DNA of 64,000 nt from Larix kaempferi. Lineage: Eukaryota > Streptophyta > Pinopsida > Pinales > Pinaceae. Under the pieces are notes generated by a model, which was given only the letters and a program-made list of their open reading frames with translations, ran no database searches and had not been told where the DNA came from. Position numbers and translations under genes: made by a program. Location of the stretch: the NCBI GenBank assembly GCA_027924585.1, contig BSBM01000486.1, positions 40,502,001-40,566,000 on the forward strand, read 5' to 3'. This document shows, piece by piece, positions 35,301 to 46,239 of this stretch. Position 1 is the stretch's first letter; each line of letters opens with the position of its first letter.

Positions 35301-35762
35301 GTTGATGAAAAAGGTCAATGGTTTTGGAATGAGAAGGTCAAGCTGACTGGTTGGAGATATGTGTTTATGTTCACAGATAGAAATGCATGCCATGGGCTTA
35401 AAGGGTATTACGCATTAACACCGCGCAGGCATCCACTTCAACTTCAACATCCACATAGAGGCCTAAAATGAAAGATGGCAAACAAATAAATTAGAGCTAC
35501 AAATACTTTATTAGAACTGATTGAATATAACAAGATTTTACAACAATTACTCTCCATTTCAAGGGAATCATTACTGTACTCATGTCCATGCCCACTCGTG
35601 GGACAATATAAGGGAGTCTATTAATAAGAGGACCAACACTACCTTTCAGGCTACTCTATTTTTTTCTAGTGATTTACTGTCTGCTTTAATCGATTCATTT
35701 TTTCCAAGAATCAGCAGTTCCGGTTATCTTCAATGAGCCAAAACCCCTGTAGATAGATGATG

Positions 35763-35850
35763 CCTGGTATAAATTCTGGGAATAAATACCAGCTATAGAT
35801 CCCTGGTATAAATTCTGGGAATAAATAACAGGTATAGATCCCTGGTGAGG
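35763..35850. repeat. 39-bp tandem duplication just 3' of the host gene
   Basis: CCTGGTATAAATTCTGGGAA recurs at 35763 and 35802, with a third partial start (CCTGGTGAGG) at 35841. It lies within about 60-150 bp of the stop codon of the minus-strand gene, so it would be in or near that gene's 3' UTR. Confidence 0.9.
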
Positions 35851-35911
35851 TGAGTTTTGTCAACTAATTGACTTACTCCACTAATAAGCCTTGAGTGTTT
35901 TTCTTTAGATG

Positions 35912-37722
35912 TTATTTCCAATTCCCCTGAACTCCAGCCAAAACAGCATTGAGCAAGAATGCAGAAGAGTACACTAAAGTTCCAGCATCATCAACCCACT
36001 TGGGAGAAAACTCGCCCCCCCTGGCATAAGAGTACTTCAGAGTTCGATCCGTACCCAACCTGCTTTTCGAGGCACGGTTAGGAACATGTTCTGGCGAATA
36101 GTGGCCGATAAAGTAACTGCCAAATCCCCACTTAACCCAAACCAACCCTTGTAGAGCACTATACACCCATCTCCCAAAACCCTTCTTTATACCCAAAGCT
36201 CCTACCACTGCGCTGCATGCCGCAATGCACACTATCTCCAAAACAATCACTGCCCAAAGCATATACCTCTTTCCCCCATTAATTTTCTTGGAAAAACAAT
36301 TGCAAACAATCCATGCCCAAACCAATACAAATAGCTGCCATTATCACAACAACTCTAGCTTCAGAAGGTGGCATGGATTGTATTTCATACCATTTGCCAG
36401 CCCCTCCATCAAATACAATGAGCACAGCCCAATATAAAGAGCAAATTAAATTGACACAACCCATGATAATCGATAAACTTTTGAGGGTTAAAAGGGTACC
36501 ACCTCTAAAGCTGAGCACTTGGCAAACACTGGTGTTATGGGCATTATACTTGACCAGACCACTGGTTAGAAAGGCATTGGCAGCAAATCCATTTCCTTTG
36601 CTGTCCAAAACATAACTTCTTATTGCCCTTCTAGCTGCCAGAGCGCTAGAAAAGCCATCCAATTTGAACCAGACTGTTAGTGCAAAGTTGATTAAAGCTT
36701 CTGTCAACCTTGGCACTATTAATGAGGCAGTTGTGTAGAACACTTCTTCCGCTCTATTTTCTATCTTCTCTGCCAAGTAGTAGCTTTCTAGGGCATCTGA
36801 AGCCATGACAATTGCTCCTCTGTCTTCCTGATCTTTACACTTGAAAGACCTCATCAGCAGCTTTGTCCAGTCATCATTGGGTGCATCATTCACTGGAAAG
36901 CAAATGCAAATCGGCTTTTCTAAGATGGATTTAGTGAATTCAAAACCTAGTGCTTCACAGACTGCAGGAGGGAGTTCCACCTCCGGATCATCCTCTGTCA
37001 ATCTGCTCTGCTCTCTCAATCCCCACCGAGTTTGTTGCAACAGGCTCTGATTGCACCCATGGCAGCCTTTTACCCGGCAAAGCTGACATGGCAGTAGGCA
37101 CAGAGCATCAGACAGCTTTTCTAACGTTACAGGCATCCGACGAAGAAGCTCCTTTGTGATGCTTTCCACTGTCCATAATACAATGCAGTTGCAGTTGCAT
37201 TCACACAAATCTACAGTAACTGATGCAGATCCTAATGCAGATTGAACTGATGGATGTTTTTAAAGGAACGCATTTCAGAAGGAAGGAGTGCAAATCATGG
37301 GCATTCTTGATATACTTCAGAAATTGTCTCATGGAAGAATTGGGCAGGTGACTTGTCAGCATTACAACATCAACAAGTTCTTCATCTTCCCCACATGTGC
37401 TCATTCCAAAGCTATTTATGCCAGTGAGTTCATTTATGTCCGTGAGCTTGGCCGGACCTGTTAGGGTGGCCATAGCATCGCCAGCACCCATTTCCAAATA
37501 AAACCTCCCTCTCAACAAACTTATAATAAAAAGAGCTATATTACCTAAGCAAGTGACTCCTACAGCAGGAAAATTAACCCATCCTGTCACCGTTTCACTT
37601 AATTCCAGCTGTGCTAAAGCATCAGTAGATAAACATGCTAAGCAAACAAATAACTTTGTTACTAACAACTGGATCTGCATCCCCATGTAGCTGTTACCCT
37701 GCAAATCTGTAAATACACCCAT
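35912..37722 (-). CDS. Multi-pass membrane protein of unknown function (two single-base frame breaks)
   Basis: This is the only long non-transposon coding region. Three minus frames (37722-37201, 37208-36279, 36325-35912) join into one of about 602 residues if one base is discounted in each of two homopolymers: A5 on the minus strand at about 37257-37261, and T5 at about 36291-36296. The span minus two bases is exactly divisible by three. Hydrophobic segments lie at about residues 17-38, 49-71, 410-437, 456-477, about 490-510 and near the C-terminus. A Cys-rich stretch (CECNCNC, then CQLCRVKGCHGC) follows the second segment, and a distinctive motif FGRWVYSALQGLVWVKWGFG precedes the end. I do not recognise the family and assign no function. 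The ATG at 37720-37722 is uncertain: TTTGCAG/GG at 37699 could be an intron acceptor, with an upstream exon unseen. The frame breaks may be assembly errors or a young pseudogene. Confidence 0.72.
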
Positions 37723-38148
37723 TTCAAAATAAAATATAGAGGCAAGTTTTCTAAACAGCTTTGGTAAACAGATCTTCTAATTCCTTAAGTTACTCAATCG
37801 GTATTATGTTCCCAAACTTCAATAGCAGAGTTGCAGAGATAAACTTCCAAGTTGCAGAAATAAACCTTTGAACTCGATAAACAGAAACTTGTACCCTCCA
37901 CCCCATTCATAGTGTGCTCGCTTCCAAAATAAAATTAATGTTTGGCCCACCAATAAAGTTCCTGTCATTTCTATGTTCTGCCAATGTTTTACATCGCATA
38001 GTTTCTTCGTACTACAAGGAATGCAACTTTTTTTTATATAGCAGATTAAACATTATATTTACAGCCATTGCATTGGGTGAGTGTTCAAGTGGCCTGGATA
38101 GATCATTTATACATCATGGTCTCTGTACTATATTTACAGCCACTGCAT
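37723..38148. other. Upstream flank of the membrane-protein gene, with a split tandem repeat
   Basis: No convincing upstream exon was found. A roughly 81-bp unit occurs twice: TATATTTACAGCCATTGCAT at about 38055 and TATATTTACAGCCACTGCAT at about 38130, each followed by GGGTGAG...TTCAA. The second copy is cut by copia-2 right after TGCAT (38144-38148) and resumes at 44925. Confidence 0.7.
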
Positions 38149-38650
38149 TGTTGGAATATTGTAACTTCTAAGAATATTATATTTGTACTTTATTATTCCG
38201 GAGATGTTACATCCCTCCGAGGTGACCCTATTGTATAACCGGAGATGTTTATTCTTCCGATGGATTGTGGTAACTAGGGTTATTAGATCTCCCATGTGAG
38301 GGTCGGCCTTGAGTTAATTTATTAGGGGTTATTAGACCCTCTTAGGAGAGGTTGGCCCCATAGGATAAAAAGTCAATCGGGAAGCAAGTACAAGTAGAGG
38401 AGGATGCTCCTCACTTATATTATTCATCCTTCACTTGGAAAGTAGCGCACAAGTGAGAGAAAGGTCTACATAGGAAGAGGAGGAGGAGCTCTTGTTTGGT
38501 TTTTACATCTTGTATTGGTTGATCATCTATATTGAGGAAAGCTTTGCTGGGTTTTCTACCCCATGAGGATTTCCTAGGGTAAATTTTTGTCTATCTTGTG
38601 ATTGTGTTTCTTTCAGTGATCTTGATAGTCAAATTAGTATAAACTTAACA
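38149..38650 (+). repeat. Copia-2 5' LTR
   Basis: TGTTGGAATATTG...CTTAACA, 502 bp, matched over its full length by the 3' LTR. Upstream host sequence ends in TGCAT. Confidence 0.97.
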
Positions 38651-38668
38651 TGGTATCAGAGCTAGCCT
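38651..38668 (+). other. Copia-2 primer-binding site
   Basis: TGGTATCAGAGCTAGCC directly abuts the 5' LTR; it is complementary to the initiator-Met tRNA 3' end. Confidence 0.93.
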
Positions 38669-39031
38669 GAATAGGACATCTTTCACAAGGTGAAAATATC
38701 TCTCTCTCTTCCTCCGATGAAAATTAGGGTTTCTGCAAAAGTTGGAATCTTTGGATTCTGATTACATCGCTGGATAGCCCTCCTCAAAATCGAACTTTTT
38801 GGTTGGGTAGAACTCCGAGAAAGTCAAACCCTAGTTTGACAAAAAAGTGCAGAAAACCAGAACTAGATTTCTATAGCAGGTCCGAAGTTCGCTGGTCAAG
38901 TTTGAAGGCTGAAAAATTGAAGTTTCCAGAAAGTAAGTACATCAGTCACCTCACCTCAGTCAAGCCAATCTCCTGGTAAGGTCAGTTTTTCATTTTTGGA
39001 ATTTTCAATTTTTGGTAACCCCCTAGGCAAG

Positions 39032-39780
39032 ATGGCCCCAAGCACTAAGCTTGAGGACAAGCTAAAAGGTATAGAGAATTTCCGGGCATGGAAATATAGA
39101 ATTGGTCTCATTCTTGAAGAGAATGATCTTGCCCAATATATCAAGGATGAAGTTGCAGAACCTACGAAAGATGAAGCCAAAGAAAAGCATAGGAAGGATC
39201 TGATCAGGGCAAAGAGAATCATTGTTGATTCTATCAAGGACCACTTGATTCCCCAAGTGGCATCCAAAAAGACTCCAAAGGAAATGTATGATGCCCTAGG
39301 AAGAATGTATGAAGGGAGGAACATCAACAGGAAGATGAACCTAAGATCTCAGTTGAAGAGTACCAAAATGAACAAAAGAGAATCTATTCAAGACTATTTC
39401 TCAAGGGTTTCCCAAATCAAGGAACAACTAGATGCCATTGGAGATACCCTTGATGAAAATGAACTAGTCATGACTGCTCTAAATGGTCTCACTAGACTTT
39501 GGGATTCATTCATCCAAACTATGTGTGCCAGGAAAGAAAGTATGAAGTTTGATGTGGTATGGGAGGACTGTATTCAAGAAGAAGCTAGGGTAGCCAATAG
39601 AGAAGCCCTTCTCAAGAAGGATGACCAAGCCTTGGCTACTCACACCAAAAGAAGAAGAAAGGGTCACTTCAAGAAAGATGACCACAAGGTATCTCAACCT
39701 TCTCATAGATCTCTCCACAGTTCAATGTTTACAATTGTCTTAAACTAGGACACTTTGCTAGAAATTGTACTTCACAAACA
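39032..39780 (+). pseudogene. gag: Copia-2 gag
   Basis: The capsid frame is open from 38996; the ATG at 39032 (MAPSTKLEDKL) is the more natural start because plant copia gag proteins begin shortly before the F-x-x-W-K motif (here ENFRAWKYRI). The UBN2 capsid continues through IQDYFSRVSQIKEQL and ends with a basic tail. The frame stops at 39748. The zinc knuckle lies just past a one-base shift: YNCLKLGHFARNC reads in the next frame (about 39730-39772), with its first Cys out of frame. The knuckle shift is the only frame break in gag. Confidence 0.88.
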
Positions 39781-41064
39781 AAGAATAAGAAGTTTGTTCA
39801 CAAAAGACATCATGCACATATGGCAGAAGATGATAGTGAAGAAGAAGAAGAAGAGGAAGAGGAAAGACCTCAAAAGAAAAGAACTAAAATAGAGAAAGAA
39901 GATGCGGAAGAATATGTTCTATTTTCTGCACTCTCTAGGTCTGTGACACCTGGAGAAGATACATGGCTCATTGATAGTGGTGCTTCAAAGCACATGACAA
40001 GTCAAAAGAAAACTCTCTCAAGGCTTGAAGAAAAGACCTCTCCACAAAAGGTATCTCTAGGAGATGATTATCAATATCCCATCAAGGGAATTGGTGAAGC
40101 AAGCTACAAGCTTGATTCTAGAACACCATTGAAGATGAAAGAAATTTTATATGTACCAGGTTTGAAGAAGAACCTACTTTCTATTTCAGCATTAGATAAC
40201 AAAGGCTTTAGAGTTGCATTCATAGATGGCCAAGTACTTATGTGGCCTAAAGGAAAATCAATTGATGATGCAATTGTTATTGGTGAAGAGGAAGGAGGTC
40301 TATACAAACTCAAGGACCATTCAGAAGCTGCCCTTGTTCATGAAGCCACTAGCCCAAGTGAGCTATGGCATAGAAGGCTTGCTCACATTAACTACAAAGC
40401 CCTACCTCATGTGAGCAAGGTAGTTATAGGACTACCAGACTTAAAGGTTGATCATGATGGCACATGCAAAGGATGTGCAAAAGGGAAGAATATCAAGAAC
40501 CCATGTCCAAAGAGTGAAACAAAGACTAAGAGTACCTTGGAGTTAATACATTCAGATGTATGTGGACCAATGCCCTCCACATCTTTAAGTGGATCTGAAT
40601 ACTATCTCACATTCATTAATGACTATTCAAGAAAGACTTGGATATACTTTCTAAAAGGAAAGAATGAAGTCATTGGAAAGTTCAAAGAGTTCAAAGCATT
40701 GATAGATAATCATTCAGAAAAGAAAATCAAAATACTCAGAACAGATAATGGCGGAGAATATACTTCAAAGGATTTTGAATATTTTTGTAAGGAAACTGGA
40801 ATCAAGAGGGAACTAACCACGCCCTACAATCCCCAACAAAATGGGGTTGCGGAAAGAAAGAATAGAACCATCATGGAAGCTGTAAAGACAATGATACATG
40901 ATCAAGACCTACCCATGTATCTATGGGCTGAAGCAACTAGAATAGCAGTCTATGTTCAAAATAGACTATCCCACAGTGCTCTTGATTTCAAGACTCCAGA
41001 AGAAGTGTTCACAGGAAAGAAGCCAGAGGTAAGTCATCTCAAGATATTTGGATGTCCAGTGTAG
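39781..41064 (+). pseudogene. pol: Copia-2 protease and integrase
   Basis: One open frame from 39820 to the TAG at 41062. It starts with a Glu-rich tract, then the aspartic protease (WLIDSGASKHMT, with the intact D-S-G), the GAG-pre-integrase zinc region (LWHRRLAHINY, then CKGCAKGK), and the integrase core. The catalytic triad is visible: D in IHSDVCGP, D in RTDNGGEY and E in QNGVAERKNR. The C-terminus (FKTPEEVFTGKKPEVSHLKIFGC) runs into the stop; the following codons, IHIPKEKR and GIFVGY, continue the protein in the same frame, so this is a point nonsense mutation. Confidence 0.93.
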
Positions 41065-43053
41065 ATTCACATTCCAAAAGAGAAGAGGACCAAGCTAGAT
41101 CCTTCTGGGAAGAAGGGAATATTTGTTGGATATTGTGAATCATCCAAAGCATTCAGAATTTACATCCCAGGTTTTCATCATATGGAAATAAGTAGGGATG
41201 TGACATTTGATGAAGAAGCAGCTCTTTAAGAGATCTAGGAAGTGCCAACATGAAGAGATATATGAAGAAGACCCATAACTACAAAAGTTGTACCCATCCC
41301 TGAAGACATAACACCTGAAGACCATGACATACTAGAACCTCAAGAACCCCCCATTTCAAACATTTCAAGGAAAAGAAGGCCAGCATGGGCCAGAGACATT
41401 ATACCGAGAGCTGAAAAGTATGGGGCTCCTGAAGGCTCCACTAGAGTGAGCAAAAAACCAAAGCTATTATCCAACTATGTGGCTTTGATGTGTGATCTGG
41501 TGGATCAAGAACCTACTAGCTATGAAGAGGCAGCTTAGAAGAAAGAGTGGGTAGAAGCAATGACGAAAGAATACCAGTCAATAATGAAGAATGATGTTTG
41601 GGATATAGTTCCCAAACCAAAAGACAAGAGTGTGGTATCCTCCAAATAGATATTCAAGATAAAACATGTTGTGGATGGTAGCATTGAAAAATATAAGGCA
41701 AGATTTGTAGCCAGAGGATTCTCTCAGAAAGAGGGAATTGACTATGAAGAAACATTTGCACTAGTTGCAAGGTACACTTTTATCAGAACCATCATGGCAC
41801 TTGCATCTATGATGAAGTGGAAATTACACCAGATGGATGTTAGGACAGCTTTCCTGAATGGTGTGATTGAGGAAGAAGTGTACATAGAATAACCACAAGG
41901 ATTTGAGGTTGAAAATGGAAAAACACATGTATGCAAACTGAAGAAGGCTTTGTATGGATTGAAGCAAGCTCCCAGAGCTTGGTACAGAAGAATTGACAGT
42001 TTCTTGACAAGCATGGGCTTTACCAAGAATAAAGCTGATCCTAATCTTTATCTCAAAGTTATGGATGATGAACCTGTCATATTATTACTGTATGTAGATT
42101 ATCTATTTCTGACTGGAAATGAGAAACAGATTATTGAATGCAAGAAGAAGCTCTCTTCAGAATTTGAGATGAAAGATCTCGGATTGATGCACTACTTCTT
42201 AGGTCTGGAAGTATGGCAAGACCCAAAAGGAATCTTTCTAAATCAGGGTAAGTATGCTGTGGGGATTTTGAAAAGATTCGATATGTTGGAGTGCAAAGCC
42301 ATGGCCACCCCCATGGACTCCAACTTGAAGTTATTAGTTGATGACTCATCAGAGTTAGTGGATGTGACTCTATACAGACAGATTATTGGGTCATTGATGT
42401 ATTTGACAAATACTAGACCAGACATATGCTTTGCCGTAAATACCTTGAGTCAGTATCTAGTGGAACCTAGAAGAGTTCACTTAATAGCTGCAAAGCATGT
42501 GATGAGGTATCTAAAGGGTACGATAAATTTTGGTCTATATTATCTTGGAGATCATGACTTCAAATTGCATGGCTACTCAGATGCTGATTGGGTAGGAAGT
42601 GTCTTAGACAGGAAGAGTACATCAGGTGGATGTTATTGTCTTGGATCTGCCATGATCTCATGGTTTAGCAGGAAGCAGTCTAGTGTGGCTCTCAGTACAG
42701 CTGAAGCGGAATATATAGCTGCTTGCTTTGCTAGTTGTGAAGCAGTATGGCTTCGGAAACTATTATCAGGACTATTTGACTTAGATATGGATCCCACTGT
42801 GATCATGTGTGACATCCAGAGTTGTATCAAGATGATAGAGAATCCAGTGTTCCATGTTAAGTCAAAGCACATAGAGATCTGATATTTCTATATACGGGAT
42901 ATGGTGCAGAAAGGACCTATCAAGCTCGAGTATGTGAGCATTGACAAACAAATTGCTGATATATTGACCAAACCTCTGTCTCGAGTAAAGTTTGAGTATT
43001 TCCGAGACAAGCTTGGTGTAGTTCAAAAGGACCCTCCTCGAAAGGGGGAGTGA
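41065..43053 (+). pseudogene. pol: Copia-2 reverse transcriptase and RNase H
   Basis: Same frame as integrase, with further stops at 41227, 41236, 41251, 41536, 41647, 41890 and 42880. RT motifs: KYKARFVARGFSQKEGIDY, QMDVRTAFLNG, MYGLKQAPRAWY. The catalytic YVDD reads YVDY (GAT to TAT at 42100), which removes a metal ligand. RNase H follows: GYSDADWVG, STAEAEYIA and a D in IMCDIQS, all intact. After the stop at 42880 the frame continues (YFYIRDMV, ILTKPL) to the natural end at 43051-43053. Eight of the nine in-frame stops in pol are one C-to-T or G-to-A change from a plausible family codon (the exception is 41062). Confidence 0.92.
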
Positions 43054-43146
43054 TGTGGTCACTAATGATGAGATTGCCTGCATTAACAGTGAGGTCAATG
43101 ATGTGGATATCTATATTTGTGATGCCGACAGGAAGGTCGATGTATG

Positions 43147-43482
43147 GTCCTTAGTGGACAGGTGGGGATTGTATCTTCCCTGGACTTCAGTCCCAGAATT
43201 GATCCGTAGACAGATGTTTTCGAGAATGAAGTCCTTAGTGGACAGGTGGGGATTGTATCTTCCCCGGACTTCGGTCCCAGAATTGATCCGTAGACAGATG
43301 TCTTCGAGAATGAAGTCCTTAGTGGACAAGTGGGGATTGTATCTTCCCCAGACTTCGGTCCCAGAATTGATCCGTAGACAAATGTCTTTGAGAATGAAGT
43401 CCTTAGTGGACAGGTGGGGATTGTATCTTCCCCAGACTTCGGTCCCAGAATTGATCGGTAGACATCTGTCTCCGAGAATTGA
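43147..43482 (+). repeat. 84-bp tandem array (4 units) in copia-2 3' region
   Basis: Units start GTCCTTAGTGGACA at 43147, 43231, 43315 and 43399, spaced exactly 84 bp. Because 84 is a multiple of three, frames stay open on both strands (43055-43555 + contains a 28-residue repeat). I regard those frames as by-products of the period unless expression is shown. Confidence 0.95.
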
Positions 43483-43550
43483 TTATAGGACTGCATCGTC
43501 CCTGGACCTTTGGTTCAAAATGTACGTGATGGGATTGCATCGTCCCTATA

Positions 43551-43980
43551 CATGAGGCTTGTCTTAAAGTGATAAGGAATGATCCTCCTGGAAATTGATC
43601 TGGATTGCATTGTCCATGGACATGAGACTTGTCTTAAAGTGATAAGGAATGATCCACCTGGAAGTTGATATGGATTGCATCGTCCATAGACATGAGACTT
43701 GTCTTAAAGTGATAAGGAATGATCCTCCTGGAAGTTGATCTGGATTGCATCGTCCATAGACATGAGACTTGTCTTAAAGTGATAAGGAACGATCCTCCTA
43801 GAAGTTGATCTGGATTGCATCGTCCATAGACATGAGACTTGTCTTAAAGTGATAAGGAATGATCCTCCTGGAAGTTGATCTGGATTGCATCGTCCATAGA
43901 CATGAGACTTGTCTTAAAATGATAAGGATTGATCATCTTGGAACTTGATCTGGATTGTATCATCCATGGACCTATGTCCT
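43551..43980 (+). repeat. 70-bp tandem array (about 6 units) in copia-2 3' region
   Basis: GTCTTAAAGTGATAAGGA starts at 43561, 43631, 43701, 43771, 43841 and 43911 (the last varied). Each unit contains GGATTGCATCGTCC, a motif shared in related form (GGATTGTATCTTCC) with the 84-bp units, so the two arrays may derive from one ancestor. A 24-bp direct repeat (GTTGTAGATCGAGATGATCC...) follows at about 44049-44096. Confidence 0.93.
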
Positions 43981-44413
43981 AAAATGAGCGGGATTGATCA
44001 TCTTGTAATTGGATCGTGTGTATTGTAGAGTATGCTACTATGATGATGTTGTAGATCGAGATGATCCAGATGTTGTAGATCGAGATGATCCAGATGCCGA
44101 TCGTATGATGACGATGCTGATGATCGTATGATGACGATGCTGCTTATCGTGATCGAGAGATCTAGATGATGCTATTGATCAGAGGATCTGATGATGATGA
44201 TGTTGTAGCTGTTTGAGTGCTGCAGAAAGATGAAGACTTGGTATTGAAGATGTTGATGTTCCAGTATTGAAGATCTTGAAGATGTTCCAATAACTGCTTG
44301 AGTTACTGATGATGATGAATAAAGAAAGCTTCCAATGATTTATAGATGTATCATGTATGATGTAGTCGATGACTCCTTGCTCCTGCAGATGTTGTTATAA
44401 TATCCTTCTCGTT

Positions 44414-44422
44414 AAGGGGGAG
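44414..44422 (+). other. Copia-2 polypurine tract
   Basis: AAGGGGGAG immediately precedes the 3' LTR and would prime plus-strand DNA. A near copy, AAAGGGGGAGTG, lies at about 43041-43052 at the very end of pol. Confidence 0.8.
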
Positions 44423-44924
44423 TGTTGAAATATTGTAACTTATAAGAATATTATATTTGTACTTTATTATTCTGGAGATGTTACATCCCTCCGAGGTGAC
44501 CCTATTGTATATCCGGAGATGTTTATTCCTCCGATGGATTGTGGTAACTAGGGTTATTAGATCTCCCATGTGGGGGTCGGCCCTGAGTTAATTTATTAGG
44601 GGTTATTAGACCCTTTTAGGAGAGGTCGGCCCCATAGGGTAAAAAGTTAGTCGAGAAACAAGTATAAGTAGAGGAGGATGCTCCTCACTTATATTATTCA
44701 TCCTTCACTCGGAAAGTAGCACACAAGTGAGAGAGAGGCCTGCATAGGAAGAGGAGGAGGAGCTCTTGTTTGGTTTCTACATATTGTATGGGTTGATCAT
44801 CTATATTGAGGAAATCTTTGTTGGGTTTTCTACCCCATGAGGGTTTCCCAGGGCAAATTTTTGTCGATCTTGTGATTGTGTTTCTTTCAGTGATCTTGCT
44901 AGTCAAATCAGTATAAACTTAACA
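44423..44924 (+). repeat. Copia-2 3' LTR
   Basis: TGTTGAAATATTG...CTTAACA, 502 bp, same length as the 5' LTR and about 94% identical by eye. TGCAT follows, matching the 5' flank. Confidence 0.97.
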
Positions 44925-44929
44925 TGCAT

Positions 44930-46239
44930 AGGGTGAGAGTTCAACTGGTTATGTCATTTATATGTTCTTAGGTTGCAAATTTGTGTTCAATGAGAGCAAG
45001 CAAAGGAAACTAACCTGAGGACTATGACCATGGACATCATGATTCATAACTCCTAACCACTTGAGCTAGCTCACTAGGCTATAAGTTTAACATAGTTTTT
45101 CAAGCATAAATTATGTTAACAAACCATGCCTTCCAAAAACATATCACTTTATATATGTACCATTTAAGCAAAGAATATTTTTATGGAGAAATTATTCTCA
45201 AATGTGCCACAAAGTTCCAACAAAATTTCTCTATTGCATAAATAAGACAATCATATATTTGAGATTAGTTGAACTCAACCTCCACTCCATAATCAAGTGT
45301 GAAATGTCCATTGTTAACATCCTCAATGCAAAAATGATTTCCATATTCCCACCTAGATGGGAACAAATGTTATGATGGCATTCAAGCAAGCAGAGATAAT
45401 GGGAAGCAAGGGTTTGACATTCAGGATAGGGTTACTAAAAAATGGAACTTGATCATCAACTTGTAGACTAATTTGAGGACTCACTTTCGACATACCAAAC
45501 TTTTGTAACCTATCCTAATGTCTCCTATCTAGTCCATAAACTAATTGGTTCCAACTGAGGGATATTAAAAAACCCTTCACCTTCATATTCACAAACATTA
45601 GACTTAGGATACAAGGTATACATGGTGGATTTGTCAATCTCAAGTGCCCTAGATGGAAGGTCAAGAAGTTGGCGGTAGAGGAGGCATAAGGCTTGGTTAG
45701 AGATCTAGAAGTAGGTGATGTGAATGTACCAAATACTGAGGAGGTAGTAAATGGTATTGGGGTTGAGGATGGGGAACAAAAGGACCTCTGTGTTTTGCAG
45801 GAATTTTGGTCTAAGTGCATTTCTCTAGAGCATTCTCTATTAGTTTGTGACACTTCTCAGTTGAAGAGAACACCTCTATGTCGGCACTAGTTGGAGAAGT
45901 TGGTTTCATAGGAGGGTTACTTGAGTTTGAAATCTTGGTGGGCTATCGAGAGAAAAGGGTTAGGGCACTTAATGGCAGGAAACCAAAGGTCTTAAAGAGG
46001 AATGAAAACAAAGTGTGATTAGTTGTAGGGGGTGATGTAAAGGCTGGACAAGTTCTACAGTACGCATGCAAGACTTTAATAGAAAAATTGATAGGTTGTC
46101 AACTCTCCATGGACAACTTGAATTCCTAGATTCAATGTCACTAGGTTCCCATAATAGGGTATGGACCAATTTTTCATCTATTATTGAGAAGATGGATGGG
46201 GTTCATATTTGAAGCAAGGAGTATGCAAATATGATTATA
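44930..46239. other. Unassigned flank between copia-2 and the LINE
   Basis: The first 50 bp continue the tandem repeat that copia-2 split. Further on I recognise nothing until LINE ORF1; the 5' end of the LINE may reach back into the latter part (about 45.4 kb on), but no motif shows this. Confidence 0.35.

Larger units (their letters stand above)
38149..44924 (+). mobile_element. Copia-2: complete-length Ty1/copia retrotransposon, mutated
   Basis: Two 502-bp LTRs (38149-38650 and 44423-44924), each TGTTG...AACA, are flanked by a perfect TGCAT duplication (38144-38148 and 44925-44929). A tRNA-iMet primer site follows the 5' LTR and a purine tract precedes the 3' LTR. Gag, protease, integrase, RT and RNase H are in standard copia order. 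I count about 30 LTR differences (about 6%). The coding frame has a shift in the zinc knuckle and nine in-frame stops. The stretch from 43054 to the 3' LTR holds two tandem arrays. Confidence 0.95.

Noticed and set aside
36225-37159. Plus-strand frames of 69-100 codons opposite the membrane-protein gene.
   Set aside because: They are antisense shadows of the longer minus-strand gene and lack motifs of their own.
37914-38171. An 85-codon plus frame near the copia-2 boundary.
   Set aside because: It crosses into the LTR and includes the split tandem repeat; no motif supports it.
43055-43555. A 166-codon plus frame with a 28-residue repeat, and a 133-codon minus frame over the same DNA.
   Set aside because: The 84-bp period is a multiple of three, so frames stay open on both strands by arithmetic. 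No domain, start context or neighbour supports translation.
43147-43980. Possible CRISPR-like array (regular repeats).
   Set aside because: The repeats are directly adjoining without unique spacers and lie inside a plant retrotransposon.
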